Source: Methylobacterium sp. R2-1 | GTDB taxonomy: Bacteria > Pseudomonadota > Alphaproteobacteria > Rhizobiales > Beijerinckiaceae | Length of the DNA stretch: 64,000 nt | Direction: 5' to 3' | NCBI RefSeq assembly: GCF_014191355.1 | Contig: NZ_JACHWM010000002.1 | Location: 372,001 to 436,000, forward strand | In this document: piece by piece, positions 54,651 through 63,919 of the stretch | Layout: each line of letters starts with the position of its first letter | Position numbering within the stretch: position 1 is the stretch's first letter | Made by a program: the position numbers and the translations under genes | The notes under the pieces: model-generated | What the model saw: only the letters and a program-made list of their open reading frames with translations | Database searches by the model: none | Told to the model about the DNA's origin: nothing

Positions 54651-55022
54651 ATGCGCCAAGCTCTCGCCCTGCTGATCGTCGTCTCGACCGCCGCGGTTCT
54701 CGCGGCGGGGGCGGTCGGCCCGCTCGCCGAGGAGACCGGAGCCCTCGCGCCCGTGCCGGCGCAGAGGGAGCCGCTGAACCGCGGCGACGATTGCCTGTCG
54801 CCCGCCGACCTGCGCGAGGCGGTGGCCGAGAAGCGCGTCGTGCCGCCCATCGCCGCGATCCGCGCGGCGCGCCAGATCGTTCCCCGCGCCGAGATCCAGC
54901 GTGCCAGTCTGTGCCGGCACGAGGCGGGGCTCGTCTACCTGCTGACGGCCTTGCGCCGGGACGGGCAATTCATGCACGTCATGGTCGATGCCCAATCGGG
55001 ACAGGTGAGCGGGCAATGGTAA
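54651..55022 (+). CDS. PepSY-domain exported protein
   Basis: A 123-residue periplasmic protein: signal peptide (MRQALALLIVVSTAAVLAAG), then a single PepSY domain (about 45-122) with LREAVAEKRVVPPIAAIRAA and YLLTALRRDGQFMHVMVDAQSGQV. I start at ATG 54651, which opens the signal peptide; longer frames would place a regulatory direct repeat inside the gene. PepSY proteins of this kind precede PhoP/PhoQ-like systems and may modulate the sensor. Confidence 0.85.
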   Translation: MRQALALLIVVSTAAVLAAGAVGPLAEETGALAPVPAQREPLNRGDDCLSPADLREAVAEKRVVPPIAAIRAARQIVPRAEIQRASLCRHEAGLVYLLTALRRDGQFMHVMVDAQSGQVSGQW

Positions 55023-55059
55023 GGCGGCCGTGGGCCGCCCGGGATGAGGAGTGACGACT

Positions 55060-55737
55060 GTGCGTCTGCTCGTGGTCGAGGATGACCGTGACATCAACCG
55101 ACAGGTCGTCGCCGCGCTGGAAGAGGCCGGCTACGTCGCCGACAAGGCGTTCGACGGCGAGGAGGGCGGCTATCTCGGCGAGAACGAGCCCTACGACGCC
55201 ATCATCCTCGATATGGGCCTGCCCAAGGCCGACGGCGTCACCGTGCTCCAAAACTGGCGCCGGGCCGGGGTGAAGACCCCCGTCATCATCCTCACCGCCC
55301 GTGACCGCTGGTCCGACAAGGTCGACGGCTTCGACGCGGGCGCCGACGACTACGTCACCAAGCCCTTCCACATGGAGGAACTGATGGCCCGCGTGCGTGC
55401 GATTCTTCGGCGCGCGGCCGGCCACGCCAGCAGTCAGATCGCCTGCGGCCCCGTTACCCTCGACACCCGCTCGGGCCGCGTCTTCGTCGACGGCGCCCCG
55501 ATCAAGCTGACGAGCCACGAGTACCGGCTACTCTCCTACCTGATGCATCATACCGGCCGCGTCGTCTCCCGCGCCGAGCTGACCGAGCACCTCTACGACC
55601 AGGATTTCGATCGGGATTCCAACACCATCGAGGTGTTCGTCGGGCGGCTCAGGAAGAAGCTCGCCGTGGACCTGATCCAGACGGTGCGGGGCTTGGGATA
55701 TCTGATCGATCCGAATCAGCCGCCCGGGCGGGGGTGA
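55060..55737 (+). CDS. OmpR/PhoP-family response regulator
   Basis: A 225-residue regulator with a receiver domain (acceptor Asp 51 in LDMGLPKADG, PFHMEE loop after the conserved Lys) and a C-terminal winged helix (about 130-222, LTSHEYRLLSYLMHHTGRVVSR). I start at GTG 55060, nine bases after GAGGA; GTG 55051 would touch the ribosome site. It is in an operon with the PepSY gene and the kinase and most likely binds the CATTCAG repeat upstream. Confidence 0.93.
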   Translation: MRLLVVEDDRDINRQVVAALEEAGYVADKAFDGEEGGYLGENEPYDAIILDMGLPKADGVTVLQNWRRAGVKTPVIILTARDRWSDKVDGFDAGADDYVTKPFHMEELMARVRAILRRAAGHASSQIACGPVTLDTRSGRVFVDGAPIKLTSHEYRLLSYLMHHTGRVVSRAELTEHLYDQDFDRDSNTIEVFVGRLRKKLAVDLIQTVRGLGYLIDPNQPPGRG

Positions 55738-55813
55738 GGATTGCGGAGCCGGTGAACTCAGCGCTGGGCGCCTTGGCAGAGGCAAACGCCCATTCCCAGA
55801 CGAAACCCCGCCG

Positions 55814-57229
55814 ATGACCGACCGCCTCGCTTGGCTCCCCCTGCGCCGCCGCTCCATCGCGGTCCGGCTCGCGGTCTCCTCGTTCCTATCGAGCACCGCG
55901 ATCCTCGTCATCGCGGCCTTTATCCTCACCACGCTCTACCGTGAGAACACCGAGCGCGCCTTCGACAGCCGTCTGCTCGTCTTCGCCAACAACCTCGCCA
56001 CCGATCTCGTCTCGCCGAGCGAGCCCGAGACGCGCTCCTTCTCGCTGGGCGATCCGCGCTTCGACCTGCCGCTGTCGGGCTGGTACTGGCAGGTCGGACG
56101 ACCGGACGCGAAGCCGCGCGACCTGCGCACCTCGCGCTCGCTCGTCGGCGTGCCGCTGAAAGGGCCCGATCAGGCCGGCACCGCCACCATCGGTCAGATC
56201 CGCCAGGGCTACAGCAAGGGCCAGGATGACCGGACCCTGCGCATCGTCGAGCGCGACGTCGATGTCGGCGCCGACGGGCGCTACACCGTGCGGGTGGCGG
56301 GGCCCGCCGATGAGATCGTCAACGACGTCGAGCGCTTCCGCTTCTCACTGTTCATGACCTTCGGCCTGCTCGGCTTCTCGCTTGCGGCCACCGCGCTGCT
56401 GCAGATCCGCTTCGGCCTCGCCCCCTTGCGCAAGCTGCGCACGGCGCTCGGCTCGATCCGCCGCGGCGAGGCCGACCGGATCGACGGCGAGTATCCCCGC
56501 GACATCGCTCCGCTCGCGGGTGAGATCAACCTGCTCATCGAGACCAACCGCGAGATCCTGGAGCGTGCCCGCACCCAGGTCGGCAATCTCGCCCATGCCC
56601 TGAAGACCCCGCTCTCGATCATCGTCAACGAGGCCGGCGGCAGCGACGCTCCGCCCGAACTGTCGGAGAAGATCCGCGAGCAGGCGGCGGTGATGCGCGA
56701 TCAGGTGAACTACCACCTCGACCGCGCCCGCGCCGCGGCGCTCGCCGGCACGCTCGGCACCTCGACCGAGGTCGAGCCCGCGCTTGCCGGCCTCGTGAGG
56801 ACGTTCGGAAAGATCTACCGCGACAAGGACATCGCCTACGAGGTCCACGTGCCGCCGGGTCTGCGCTTCCGCGGCGAGAAGCAGGATTTCGAGGAGATGA
56901 TCGGCAACCTCGTCGACAACGCCTCGAAATGGGCAGCGGGCCGTGTCTCGATCTCCGCCGCACCCACCGGTGAGCACGATTATCCCCACCTGCTCGTGGC
57001 GGTGGAGGATGACGGGCCGGGCCTGCCGGAGGAGGATCGCGCCGCGGTGCTGAAGCGGGGCCGGCGCCTCGACGAGACCAAGCCCGGCTCCGGCCTCGGC
57101 CTGTCGATCGTGGCGGATCTGGCCGCACTCTACCGTGGCCGCTTCCGACTGGAGGCGGCGGCCCTCGGCGGCTTGCGGGCCGTGATCGAGGTGCCGGGCG
57201 ACGCGCCTGTGGGGGCCGGACAACGCTGA
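55814..57229 (+). CDS. PhoQ-like membrane sensor histidine kinase
   Basis: A 471-residue kinase: helix 1 (about 20-42), a periplasmic sensor (about 43-176), helix 2 (about 178-200), a HAMP linker, HisKA with phospho-accepting His 261 in NLAHALKTPLS, and an HATPase domain (NLVDNASKWA, DDGPGLP, GSGLGLSIV). It is the cognate partner of the preceding regulator by position. The signal could be metal ions or envelope stress as in PhoQ relatives; the sequence does not tell. Confidence 0.93.
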   Translation: MTDRLAWLPLRRRSIAVRLAVSSFLSSTAILVIAAFILTTLYRENTERAFDSRLLVFANNLATDLVSPSEPETRSFSLGDPRFDLPLSGWYWQVGRPDAKPRDLRTSRSLVGVPLKGPDQAGTATIGQIRQGYSKGQDDRTLRIVERDVDVGADGRYTVRVAGPADEIVNDVERFRFSLFMTFGLLGFSLAATALLQIRFGLAPLRKLRTALGSIRRGEADRIDGEYPRDIAPLAGEINLLIETNREILERARTQVGNLAHALKTPLSIIVNEAGGSDAPPELSEKIREQAAVMRDQVNYHLDRARAAALAGTLGTSTEVEPALAGLVRTFGKIYRDKDIAYEVHVPPGLRFRGEKQDFEEMIGNLVDNASKWAAGRVSISAAPTGEHDYPHLLVAVEDDGPGLPEEDRAAVLKRGRRLDETKPGSGLGLSIVADLAALYRGRFRLEAAALGGLRAVIEVPGDAPVGAGQR

Positions 57230-57376
57230 GTAGCAGCGGCCGAGCGAAGGTTACGGACCAGGCCGCCTGTGCTATGGCCGTGCTTCACCCGCGCGTGACG
57301 ACGTGTCACCCGGAAGCGATGTCGTGCAGGCCCTGCTCGGGCTCTACACGGGGCCGAGCTTAAATCTTTGGGTCTG

Positions 57377-58927
57377 ATGACGGCGATCTGGTTTATCTTG
57401 GCGGCCATGACCGGCGCAGCCGTGTTCGCGTTGCTCTGGCCGATGTCGCGCCGCCGTCGGCAAGGGGCCAGGCCTGAGGCGGAGAGCAGCGACGGTCTCG
57501 CCACCGAGACCGGCTTCTACGAGGATCAGCTTGCCGAGATCGAGCGCGATCTCGGCCGCGGCCTCATCGCCCCGGCCGAAGCCGAGGCCGCGCGCGCCGA
57601 GGCCGCGCGCCGGCTGCTGCGGGCGAGCCGCGAGGAGCGGGCCGAGGCGTCAGGTGCCGCGCCGATCGCCGAGCCGCATCTGCGCCAGCGCCGGGCTGCC
57701 TCCGCCTTCGCGCTCTCCACCATCCCCCTCGTCGCCCTTGTCGTCTACGGCCTCTACGGCTCGCCGAACCTCCCCTCGCAGACCGACGCCGACCGTAAGG
57801 CGACGCGGGCCGGCGCGCAGGATCTGATGACTGCCATCGGCCAGATCGAGGCGCGTCTCGCCAACCACCCGGATGATGCCCGCGGCTGGAGCGTGCTCGG
57901 ACCGGTCTACATGCGGCTCGGGCGGTTCGATGACGCGGCCCGCGCCTACGCCGCGCTCGTCCGCCTCAAGGGCGAGGACGCCCAAGCCCTGTCCGATTGG
58001 GGCGAGGCTCTGGTCGCGGCCGCCGACGGCACGGTGTCGCCGGAGGCGCGCAAGGTGCTGGGCCGGGCGCTCGCCGCCGAGCCGAAGGCGGCCAAGCCCC
58101 AGTTCTATCTCGCCCGCGGCGACGAGCAGTCCGGCGACGTGGCTGGCGCCGTGCGGCGGCTCGAGGCGATGGCGGCCTCCGCGCCCGCGGACGCGCCCTG
58201 GCTGCCGGCGGTGCGGGAGAACCTCGCCCGGCTGAAGGGCGAGACCGCCGCGCCGAAGGCCGAAGGAGGCGGGGAGGGGGAGAAATCCGACGCCCCGGTC
58301 GCCGGGCCCGGCAGCAACATCCAGGCCCTGCCGCCCTCCGAGCGGATCGACGCCATCCGCGGCATGGTCGAGGGGCTGGAGCGGCGCTTGGCTAAGCAGG
58401 GCGGCTCCGCCGACGAGTGGCTGCGCCTCGTGCGCTCCCACGCGGTGCTCGGCGAGCGCGACAAGGCGCTCGATGCCTTGGAACGGGCGCGTAAGGCATT
58501 CCGCGACGACGGCGAGGCGCTGACCCGCTTCGACGCACAGGCCCAAGAACTCGGTCTCGCCGGAGCCGGCGCGCCGCCGAGGACTGAGGCCGGTGAGCGG
58601 GCCGGTGAGCGGGCCGGCGAGCGGCCCGGCGAAAAGGCCGCCGTCGAGCCCGACGCCGCGGCCGCCGCGATCAAGGCGATGCCGCCGGCCGAGCGCGAGG
58701 CCACGATCCGCGCCATGGTCGCAAGTCTCGACCGGCGGCTCGCCGCCAAGGGTGGCAGCGCCGACGAGTGGATGCGGCTCGTGCGTTCCTACGGCGTCCT
58801 CGGGGATCGCGCGGCCGCCGCGCAGGCGCTCGACCGGGCCAAGATGGCGCTCGCCGCCAACCCGACCGCGGTGGAACGCCTCGATGCGTTGGGCAAGGAA
58901 CTCGGCCTGAATCCTTCCCAGCCGTAG
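57377..58927 (+). CDS. ccmI: Cytochrome c biogenesis protein CcmI (CycH), extended
   Basis: CcmI holds apocytochrome c for heme attachment by CcmFH. The 516-residue protein has an N-terminal helix (about 4-23), the ETGFYEDQLAEIERDLGRGLI segment, a second helix near 110-130, and a periplasmic TPR-like region. The C-terminal half contains two copies of a module, from about 314 and 431, each with PP-ER---IR-MV--L--RLA and GGSADEW-RLVRS, joined by a GERAGERAGERPGEK linker. ATG 57377 is used; the longer frame starts at TTG. It is the first gene of the ccm operon. Confidence 0.9.
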   Translation: MTAIWFILAAMTGAAVFALLWPMSRRRRQGARPEAESSDGLATETGFYEDQLAEIERDLGRGLIAPAEAEAARAEAARRLLRASREERAEASGAAPIAEPHLRQRRAASAFALSTIPLVALVVYGLYGSPNLPSQTDADRKATRAGAQDLMTAIGQIEARLANHPDDARGWSVLGPVYMRLGRFDDAARAYAALVRLKGEDAQALSDWGEALVAAADGTVSPEARKVLGRALAAEPKAAKPQFYLARGDEQSGDVAGAVRRLEAMAASAPADAPWLPAVRENLARLKGETAAPKAEGGGEGEKSDAPVAGPGSNIQALPPSERIDAIRGMVEGLERRLAKQGGSADEWLRLVRSHAVLGERDKALDALERARKAFRDDGEALTRFDAQAQELGLAGAGAPPRTEAGERAGERAGERPGEKAAVEPDAAAAAIKAMPPAEREATIRAMVASLDRRLAAKGGSADEWMRLVRSYGVLGDRAAAAQALDRAKMALAANPTAVERLDALGKELGLNPSQP

Positions 58928-59053
58928 CACGACAGGACCGCGGCAAGACCGGAGCGGGCCGCGTCCCCTGACAATCGGTCCCGCCCGTCCAACCTTGACC
59001 CCGCGGGCGGTCGGGCCGAAACCGGTCCTTGATCAATCGCAGACGTCGGACCG

Positions 59054-59079
59054 CCTTCAGGCTTTCGTCAGCCTGAAGG
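59054..59079 (+). other. Stem-loop between ccmI and ccmE
   Basis: CCTTCAGGCT (59054-59063) pairs perfectly with AGCCTGAAGG (59070-59079) around TTCGTC. It lies in the 188-base gap before ccmE and has no T-run. It may adjust the relative amounts of CcmI and the rest of the operon; the gap has no other feature I can support. Confidence 0.5.
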
Positions 59080-59115
59080 AATGAGAAGAAGCCGACGAAC
59101 CGGGACGGAACCGTT

Positions 59116-59625
59116 GTGACCCGCAAGAGCCGCCGCCTGATCCTCATCGCCGCCTGCGGCGCCGTGCTGGCGCTGGCGCTCGGGCTGATCCTGTCGGCGA
59201 TGAGCGGCTCGATCGTGTTCTTCCGCTCGCCCGCCGAGGTGGCGGCGCAGGGCGTGGCGCCGGGCACCCGCTTCCGCCTCGGCGGCCTCGTCAAGGACGG
59301 TTCGGTGAAGCGCGGACCCGACCAGAACGTCGAGTTTTCGGTGACCGACACCAGCGCCACGGTGCCGGTGCAGTATCGCGGCCTATTGCCCGACCTGTTC
59401 CGCGAGGGCCAGGGCATCGTCGCCGAGGGCACACTCGATGCCGGCGGCGTGTTCCGGGCCGACACGGTGCTGGCCAAGCACGACGAGAACTACATGCCCC
59501 GCGAGGTCGCCGACGCCCTCAAGGCGCAGGGGCGCTGGCAGGAGGGCGGGGGAAAAGAGGCTCCGAAGGATGCGGCGAAGCCGGGCACGGCCGATGCCAC
59601 CCTGGGTCAGCGCAGCGAGCGGTGA
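59116..59625 (+). CDS. ccmE: Heme chaperone CcmE (CycJ)
   Basis: CcmE receives heme covalently and passes it to CcmF. The 169-residue protein has one N-terminal helix (about 7-28), an OB-fold periplasmic domain, and the heme-linking His 122 with Tyr 126 in AKHDENYMP. The start is GTG. A Lys/Ala-rich disordered tail follows residue 140. It is followed by ccmF after 46 bases. Confidence 0.95.
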   Translation: MTRKSRRLILIAACGAVLALALGLILSAMSGSIVFFRSPAEVAAQGVAPGTRFRLGGLVKDGSVKRGPDQNVEFSVTDTSATVPVQYRGLLPDLFREGQGIVAEGTLDAGGVFRADTVLAKHDENYMPREVADALKAQGRWQEGGGKEAPKDAAKPGTADATLGQRSER

Positions 59626-59671
59626 AAGCTTCCATGACCATCCGGACCGAAACCGCGCGAGGGGACTGCCG

Positions 59672-61672
59672 GTGATCGTCGAGATCGGCCATTACGCGCT
59701 GGCGCTCGCGCTGGCCCTGTCCCTGGTGCAGGCGGTGATGCCGGCCTGGGCCGCCCGCTCGGGCGACGCGGCCCTGCGCGAGGTGGCGGGCCCCGCCGCG
59801 CTCGGCACCTTCGCCTGCATCCTGTTCGCCTTCTGCGCGCTGACCTACGCGCACGTGACCTCAGACTTCTCGGTCCAGAACGTCGTTGAGAACTCGCACA
59901 CCGCCAAGCCCCTGATCTACAAGATCTCCGGCGTCTGGGGGAACCACGAGGGCTCGATGCTCCTCTGGGTGCTGATCCTCGCCCTGTTCGGCGCCTGGGT
60001 CGCCGCCGCCAAGACCTCCGTGCCGCCGGTGCTGCGCACCAACACGCTGATGGTGCAGGCCAGCGTCACCTTCGTATTCGTGCTGTTCATCATCACGACC
60101 TCGAACCCGTTCGCCCGCGTCGCGCCGGCCCCCCTGGAGGGCAACGACCTCAACCCGCTGCTGCAGGATCTCGGCCTCGCGATCCATCCGCCGCTGCTCT
60201 ATCTCGGCTATGTCGGCTTCTCGGTCACCTTCGCCTTCGCCGTCGCCGCCTTGATCGAGGGACGCATCGACGCGGTCTGGGCGCGGGCGGTGCGGCCCTG
60301 GGCCCTGATCGCCTGGAGCTTCCTGACGCTCGGCATCGCCATGGGCTCGTACTGGGCCTATTACGAACTCGGCTGGGGTGGCTGGTGGTTCTGGGATCCG
60401 GTCGAGAACGCCTCGCTGATGCCCTGGATCGCCGGAACGGCGCTGCTGCACTCCATCGTCGTCATGGAGAAGCGCGACGCGCTCAAGGTCTGGACGGTTT
60501 TGCTCGCCATCCTCACCTTCTCGCTCTCGCTGGTCGGCACCTTCATCGTCCGCTCGGGGCTGCTCACCTCGGTGCACAGCTTCGCCTCCGATCCGAGCCG
60601 CGGCGTGTTCATCCTGGCGATCCTCGCCCTGTTCATTGGCGGCGCGCTTAGCCTGTTCGCGTGGCGCGCCCCGAGCTTGCGCCAGGGCGGCCTGTTCGCG
60701 CCGATCTCCCGCGAGGGGGCGCTGGTGATGAACAACCTGTTCCTGGTCGCCGCCTGCGCCACGGTGTTCGTCGGCACGCTCTACCCGCTGCTTCTCGAGA
60801 TGCTGACGGGCGAAAAAATCTCGGTCGGTCCGCCCTTCTTCAACTGGACCTTCATCCCGCTGGCGCTGCCGCTCCTCGTGATCGTGCCGTTCGGGCAGGC
60901 GCTCGCGTGGAAGCGGGGCGATGCCGCGGCGGCCGCGCAGCGCCTGTTGGCGGCCTTCGCGGTGGCGCTCGTCGTCGCGCTCGGCGCGGCGGCTCTGGCC
61001 TGGGGCGGCCCGGTCATGGCGCCGGTCGGCCTTGGCTTCGGTGCCTACCTCATCATCGGCTCCGCGCTCGAAATCTGGGCGCGTGCCCGCGGCTACGGCC
61101 AGAACCGGACGCACGACCTCGGCACGACGTGGCGCCGGGCGGTCGGCCTGCCGCGCTCGGCCTGGGGCACGGCTCTGGCCCATGCCGGCGTCGGCGTCGT
61201 CGTGCTCGGCATCGCCGGGCAGGGCTGGGCGACGGAGGGACTCGCGACGATCCGGCCGGGCGGTCAGGTCGCCTCCGGCCCCTACGTTGCCACCCTCGAC
61301 CGGGTCGGTCCGACCAAGGGCGAGAATTACGAGGAGACGACCGCCTTCCTGACGCTGCGCAACCGCGCGGGCGACTATGTCGGCACGGTCGAGACCGGCA
61401 AGCGCTTCTATCCCTCCCGCCGGATGACGGTGACCGAATCCGGACTGAAGACGGTCGGCGTCAGCCAGATCTACGCCAGCCTCGGCGAGGTGCTGCCCGA
61501 TGGCTCGATCGGCATGCGACTGTACTACAAGCCGCTGGTGCTGCTGATCTGGATCGGTTCGCTCATCATGGCGGCGGGCGGCGGCCTCTCGCTCACCGAC
61601 CGGCGGATGCGCGTCGGCGCCCCGGTCAAGGCGCGCGCCAAGCTGTCCCCTTCCGCGGTGCCCGCCGAATGA
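59672..61672 (+). CDS. ccmF: Cytochrome c heme lyase subunit CcmF (CycK)
   Basis: CcmF is the polytopic core of the heme lyase that transfers heme from CcmE to apocytochrome c. The 666-residue protein has the Trp-rich heme-handling motif WGGWWFWDPVENAS from about residue 235 and the conserved surroundings VWGNHEGSMLLW and AIHPPLLYLGYVG. It begins with GTG after CGAGGGGACTGCC; no ATG fits. Its stop overlaps the ccmH start. Confidence 0.96.
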   Translation: MIVEIGHYALALALALSLVQAVMPAWAARSGDAALREVAGPAALGTFACILFAFCALTYAHVTSDFSVQNVVENSHTAKPLIYKISGVWGNHEGSMLLWVLILALFGAWVAAAKTSVPPVLRTNTLMVQASVTFVFVLFIITTSNPFARVAPAPLEGNDLNPLLQDLGLAIHPPLLYLGYVGFSVTFAFAVAALIEGRIDAVWARAVRPWALIAWSFLTLGIAMGSYWAYYELGWGGWWFWDPVENASLMPWIAGTALLHSIVVMEKRDALKVWTVLLAILTFSLSLVGTFIVRSGLLTSVHSFASDPSRGVFILAILALFIGGALSLFAWRAPSLRQGGLFAPISREGALVMNNLFLVAACATVFVGTLYPLLLEMLTGEKISVGPPFFNWTFIPLALPLLVIVPFGQALAWKRGDAAAAAQRLLAAFAVALVVALGAAALAWGGPVMAPVGLGFGAYLIIGSALEIWARARGYGQNRTHDLGTTWRRAVGLPRSAWGTALAHAGVGVVVLGIAGQGWATEGLATIRPGGQVASGPYVATLDRVGPTKGENYEETTAFLTLRNRAGDYVGTVETGKRFYPSRRMTVTESGLKTVGVSQIYASLGEVLPDGSIGMRLYYKPLVLLIWIGSLIMAAGGGLSLTDRRMRVGAPVKARAKLSPSAVPAE

Positions 61673-62130
61673 AGCGCCTTCGCTCCACCCTCGTCGCGCT
61701 CGCTCTGACCCTCGCCGCTTCCGCGGCGCTCGCCGTGCAGCCGGACGAGGTGCTCAAGGACCCCGCCATGGAGGCGCGGGCGCGGCAGATCTCGGAAGGT
61801 CTGCGCTGCCTCGTCTGCCAGAACCAGTCGATCGACGATTCCGACGCGCCGCTCGCCAAGGACCTGCGTGTGCTGGTGCGCGAGCGGCTGAAGGAGGGCG
61901 ACAGCAATGCCCAAGTCGTCGATTACGTCGTGGCCCGCTACGGCGAGTTCGTGCTGCTGCGCCCCGTCTTCGGCTGGCACACGCTGCTGCTCTGGATGAG
62001 CCCGCTGCTCGCGGTGGGCTTGGGCGCCTTCGGCATCTGGCGCCTGTCGCGCCGCCGCCCGCCGACACGGGCGGAAGGCCTGTCCGAGGCGGAGGCAGCG
62101 GAGGTCGAGACGCTGCTCAAGCGGCCGTAG
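61669..62130 (+). CDS. ccmH: Cytochrome c maturation thioreductant CcmH (CycL)
   Basis: CcmH keeps the CXXCH motif of apocytochromes reduced for heme ligation. The 153-residue protein has a signal peptide (MKRLRSTLVALALTLAASAALA), the redox motif LRCLVCQNQ with C47 and C50, and one C-terminal helix (about 105-125). ATG overlaps the ccmF stop (ATGA). CcmG and the CcmABC(D) exporter are not in the window. Confidence 0.96.
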   Translation: MKRLRSTLVALALTLAASAALAVQPDEVLKDPAMEARARQISEGLRCLVCQNQSIDDSDAPLAKDLRVLVRERLKEGDSNAQVVDYVVARYGEFVLLRPVFGWHTLLLWMSPLLAVGLGAFGIWRLSRRRPPTRAEGLSEAEAAEVETLLKRP

Positions 62131-62225
62131 AACGGGGCGCGCCCTGCTTTCGCCCGATCGTCCGGGCAGGGTCCGTTTGCATCGTCGTCACCTTTCGACA
62201 CGCAGCGAGCCGCAACCCGAGCGCC

Positions 62226-62915
62226 ATGCCGACCGCCGCCTCCATCAGACGTCTCGCTCTCACCACCGCGCTCGGCCTCGCGGCCGGTCTTGCGGCCAAT
62301 CTCGCGGCTTTGAGCCCGGCCTGGGCCCACCCCCATGTCTGGATCACCGCCAAGGCCGAACTTGCCTACGAGGCGGGCCGCGTCACCGGCATCCGCCACG
62401 CCTGGACCTTCGACCCCGAATACACCGCCTTCCTGACCCAGGGGCTGGACGCGAACGGCGACGGCAAGGTCTCGCCCGATGAGCTTCAGGGCTCGGCGAA
62501 GGAGCAAGCCGCCAACCTCGCCGAGTTCGCCTACTTCACGAAGCTCAAGGTGGCCGGCAAGGAGCAGGCCTTCGCCGAGCCGCAGGAGGCGCGGATGGCC
62601 ATGGAGGGCGGCAAGCTGACCTTGAGCTTCCTGCTGCCGCTGAAGACGCCCGCCGCCCAGGGCAGGGGCGTCGCGGCCATCGAAGTCTACGATCCGACCT
62701 ACTTCATCGCCTTCAGCCTCGCGGACGGGGCCGACGCGGTGCGCCTCGCCGGCGCCGCCCCCGGCTGCAGCATGACGGTGACGCGGGCAAAGAACACCGA
62801 ACCCAATGTGGCCTCCGCCGGCCAGTCGATGACGGAGGCGATGTTCGAGGCGCTCACCGCCGCCTCGAATTACGGCGAGCAATTCGCCAACCGGGCCATC
62901 GTCGCATGTCCCTGA
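62226..62915 (+). CDS. DUF1007 exported protein, metal export partner
   Basis: A 229-residue periplasmic protein with a signal peptide ending near residue 34, so that the mature chain begins with HPHVWI, a probable metal-binding N-terminus with H35 and H37. A DANGDGKVSPDE loop at 75-86 resembles an EF-hand. DUF1007 proteins regularly accompany NicO-type nickel/cobalt transporters; here the next gene overlaps it by 10 bases. A role in supplying or sensing the metal is inferred. Confidence 0.9.
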   Translation: MPTAASIRRLALTTALGLAAGLAANLAALSPAWAHPHVWITAKAELAYEAGRVTGIRHAWTFDPEYTAFLTQGLDANGDGKVSPDELQGSAKEQAANLAEFAYFTKLKVAGKEQAFAEPQEARMAMEGGKLTLSFLLPLKTPAAQGRGVAAIEVYDPTYFIAFSLADGADAVRLAGAAPGCSMTVTRAKNTEPNVASAGQSMTEAMFEALTAASNYGEQFANRAIVACP

Positions 62916-63919
62916 CCGCCGCGATCCGCCCCGCAGGTCTGGCAGGCAGCCGGTGGCCGCTGCGGCTGGCTCTCGCCGCCGGGGCGGTGCTGGCGGCTGG
63001 CGGCCTCCTCGCCGGCATCGCCTGGGTGCTCGGCCCCGTCGCTGCTCCGCCGCCGCGCTCGCCCTTCGGCATCGGTTTTCGCGAGGCCGCCCCGGCGGCG
63101 ACGGGGCTCGGCGGCTGGCTGCTCGCGGTCCAGTCCAATTTCTCCAGCCACCTCCGCGCGGCCGTGACGGCGCTGAAGGCCGGCGGCCCCTGGATGCCGC
63201 TCATCGTGATGGGCTTCGCCTATGGCGTGTTCCACGCTGCCGGGCCCGGCCACGGCAAGGCGGTGATCGCCGGCTACATCGTCGCCGGCGAGCGCACGTT
63301 GCGGCGCGGCTTTGCCCTGAGCGCCGCCGCGGCCCTGCTCCAGGCTCTCGTGGCCATCGCCATCGTGCTGGTCGGCGTCCTCGTCCTCAACACGACCGCC
63401 GCCGGGATGACGCGGGCCGGCACCCTGATCGAGACCGTCAGCTTCGCTCTCGTGACCGGGCTCGGGGCCGCGGTGACGTGGCGCAAGGCCGGGCGACTCG
63501 CCGGCCTTGCCATCGATAGCTCGGCCGAGGCGTGCGGCCCCGGCTGCGGCCATACTCACCTGACCGATGCCGCCGCCCTCGACAGGCTCGGCGGCTGGCG
63601 CGAGCGGGCCGGCGTGGTGCTCGCTGCCGGCTCCCGCCCCTGCGCCGGGGCGGTGCTGATCCTCGTGTTCTGCGCCGCGCAGGGCCTGCTCGCCGCGGGT
63701 ATCGCCGCGACCTTCGCCATGGCGCTCGGCACCGCGCTCACCACCGGGGCGCTCGCGAGCCTCGCGGTTTTCGCCAAGGCCCTGGCGCTGCGCCTCGCGG
63801 GCGGGCGCGGGCAGGCCGGAGCCCTCGCGGTCGGCGGGCTGGAGCTCCTGGCCGGCGCCTCCGTGCTGGTGCTCGGGCTCGCCATGCTGTCAGGGCTGGC
63901 GACCGGCCTGGGTGGCTAA
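62906..63919 (+). CDS. NicO/RcnA-type nickel/cobalt transporter
   Basis: A 337-residue membrane protein of the NicO family with about six helices and the metal-pathway motif FHAAGPGHGKAVIAGY (His 110 and 116). A CGPGCGHTH stretch near residue 208 may bind metal in the cytoplasmic loop. RcnA-like members export Ni and Co. It overlaps the DUF1007 gene, indicating a unit. Export of excess cobalt would balance the CbtAB import encoded upstream, an inference from context. The 81 bases after it hold no supported gene. Confidence 0.9.
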   Translation: MSLTAAIRPAGLAGSRWPLRLALAAGAVLAAGGLLAGIAWVLGPVAAPPPRSPFGIGFREAAPAATGLGGWLLAVQSNFSSHLRAAVTALKAGGPWMPLIVMGFAYGVFHAAGPGHGKAVIAGYIVAGERTLRRGFALSAAAALLQALVAIAIVLVGVLVLNTTAAGMTRAGTLIETVSFALVTGLGAAVTWRKAGRLAGLAIDSSAEACGPGCGHTHLTDAAALDRLGGWRERAGVVLAAGSRPCAGAVLILVFCAAQGLLAAGIAATFAMALGTALTTGALASLAVFAKALALRLAGGRGQAGALAVGGLELLAGASVLVLGLAMLSGLATGLGG

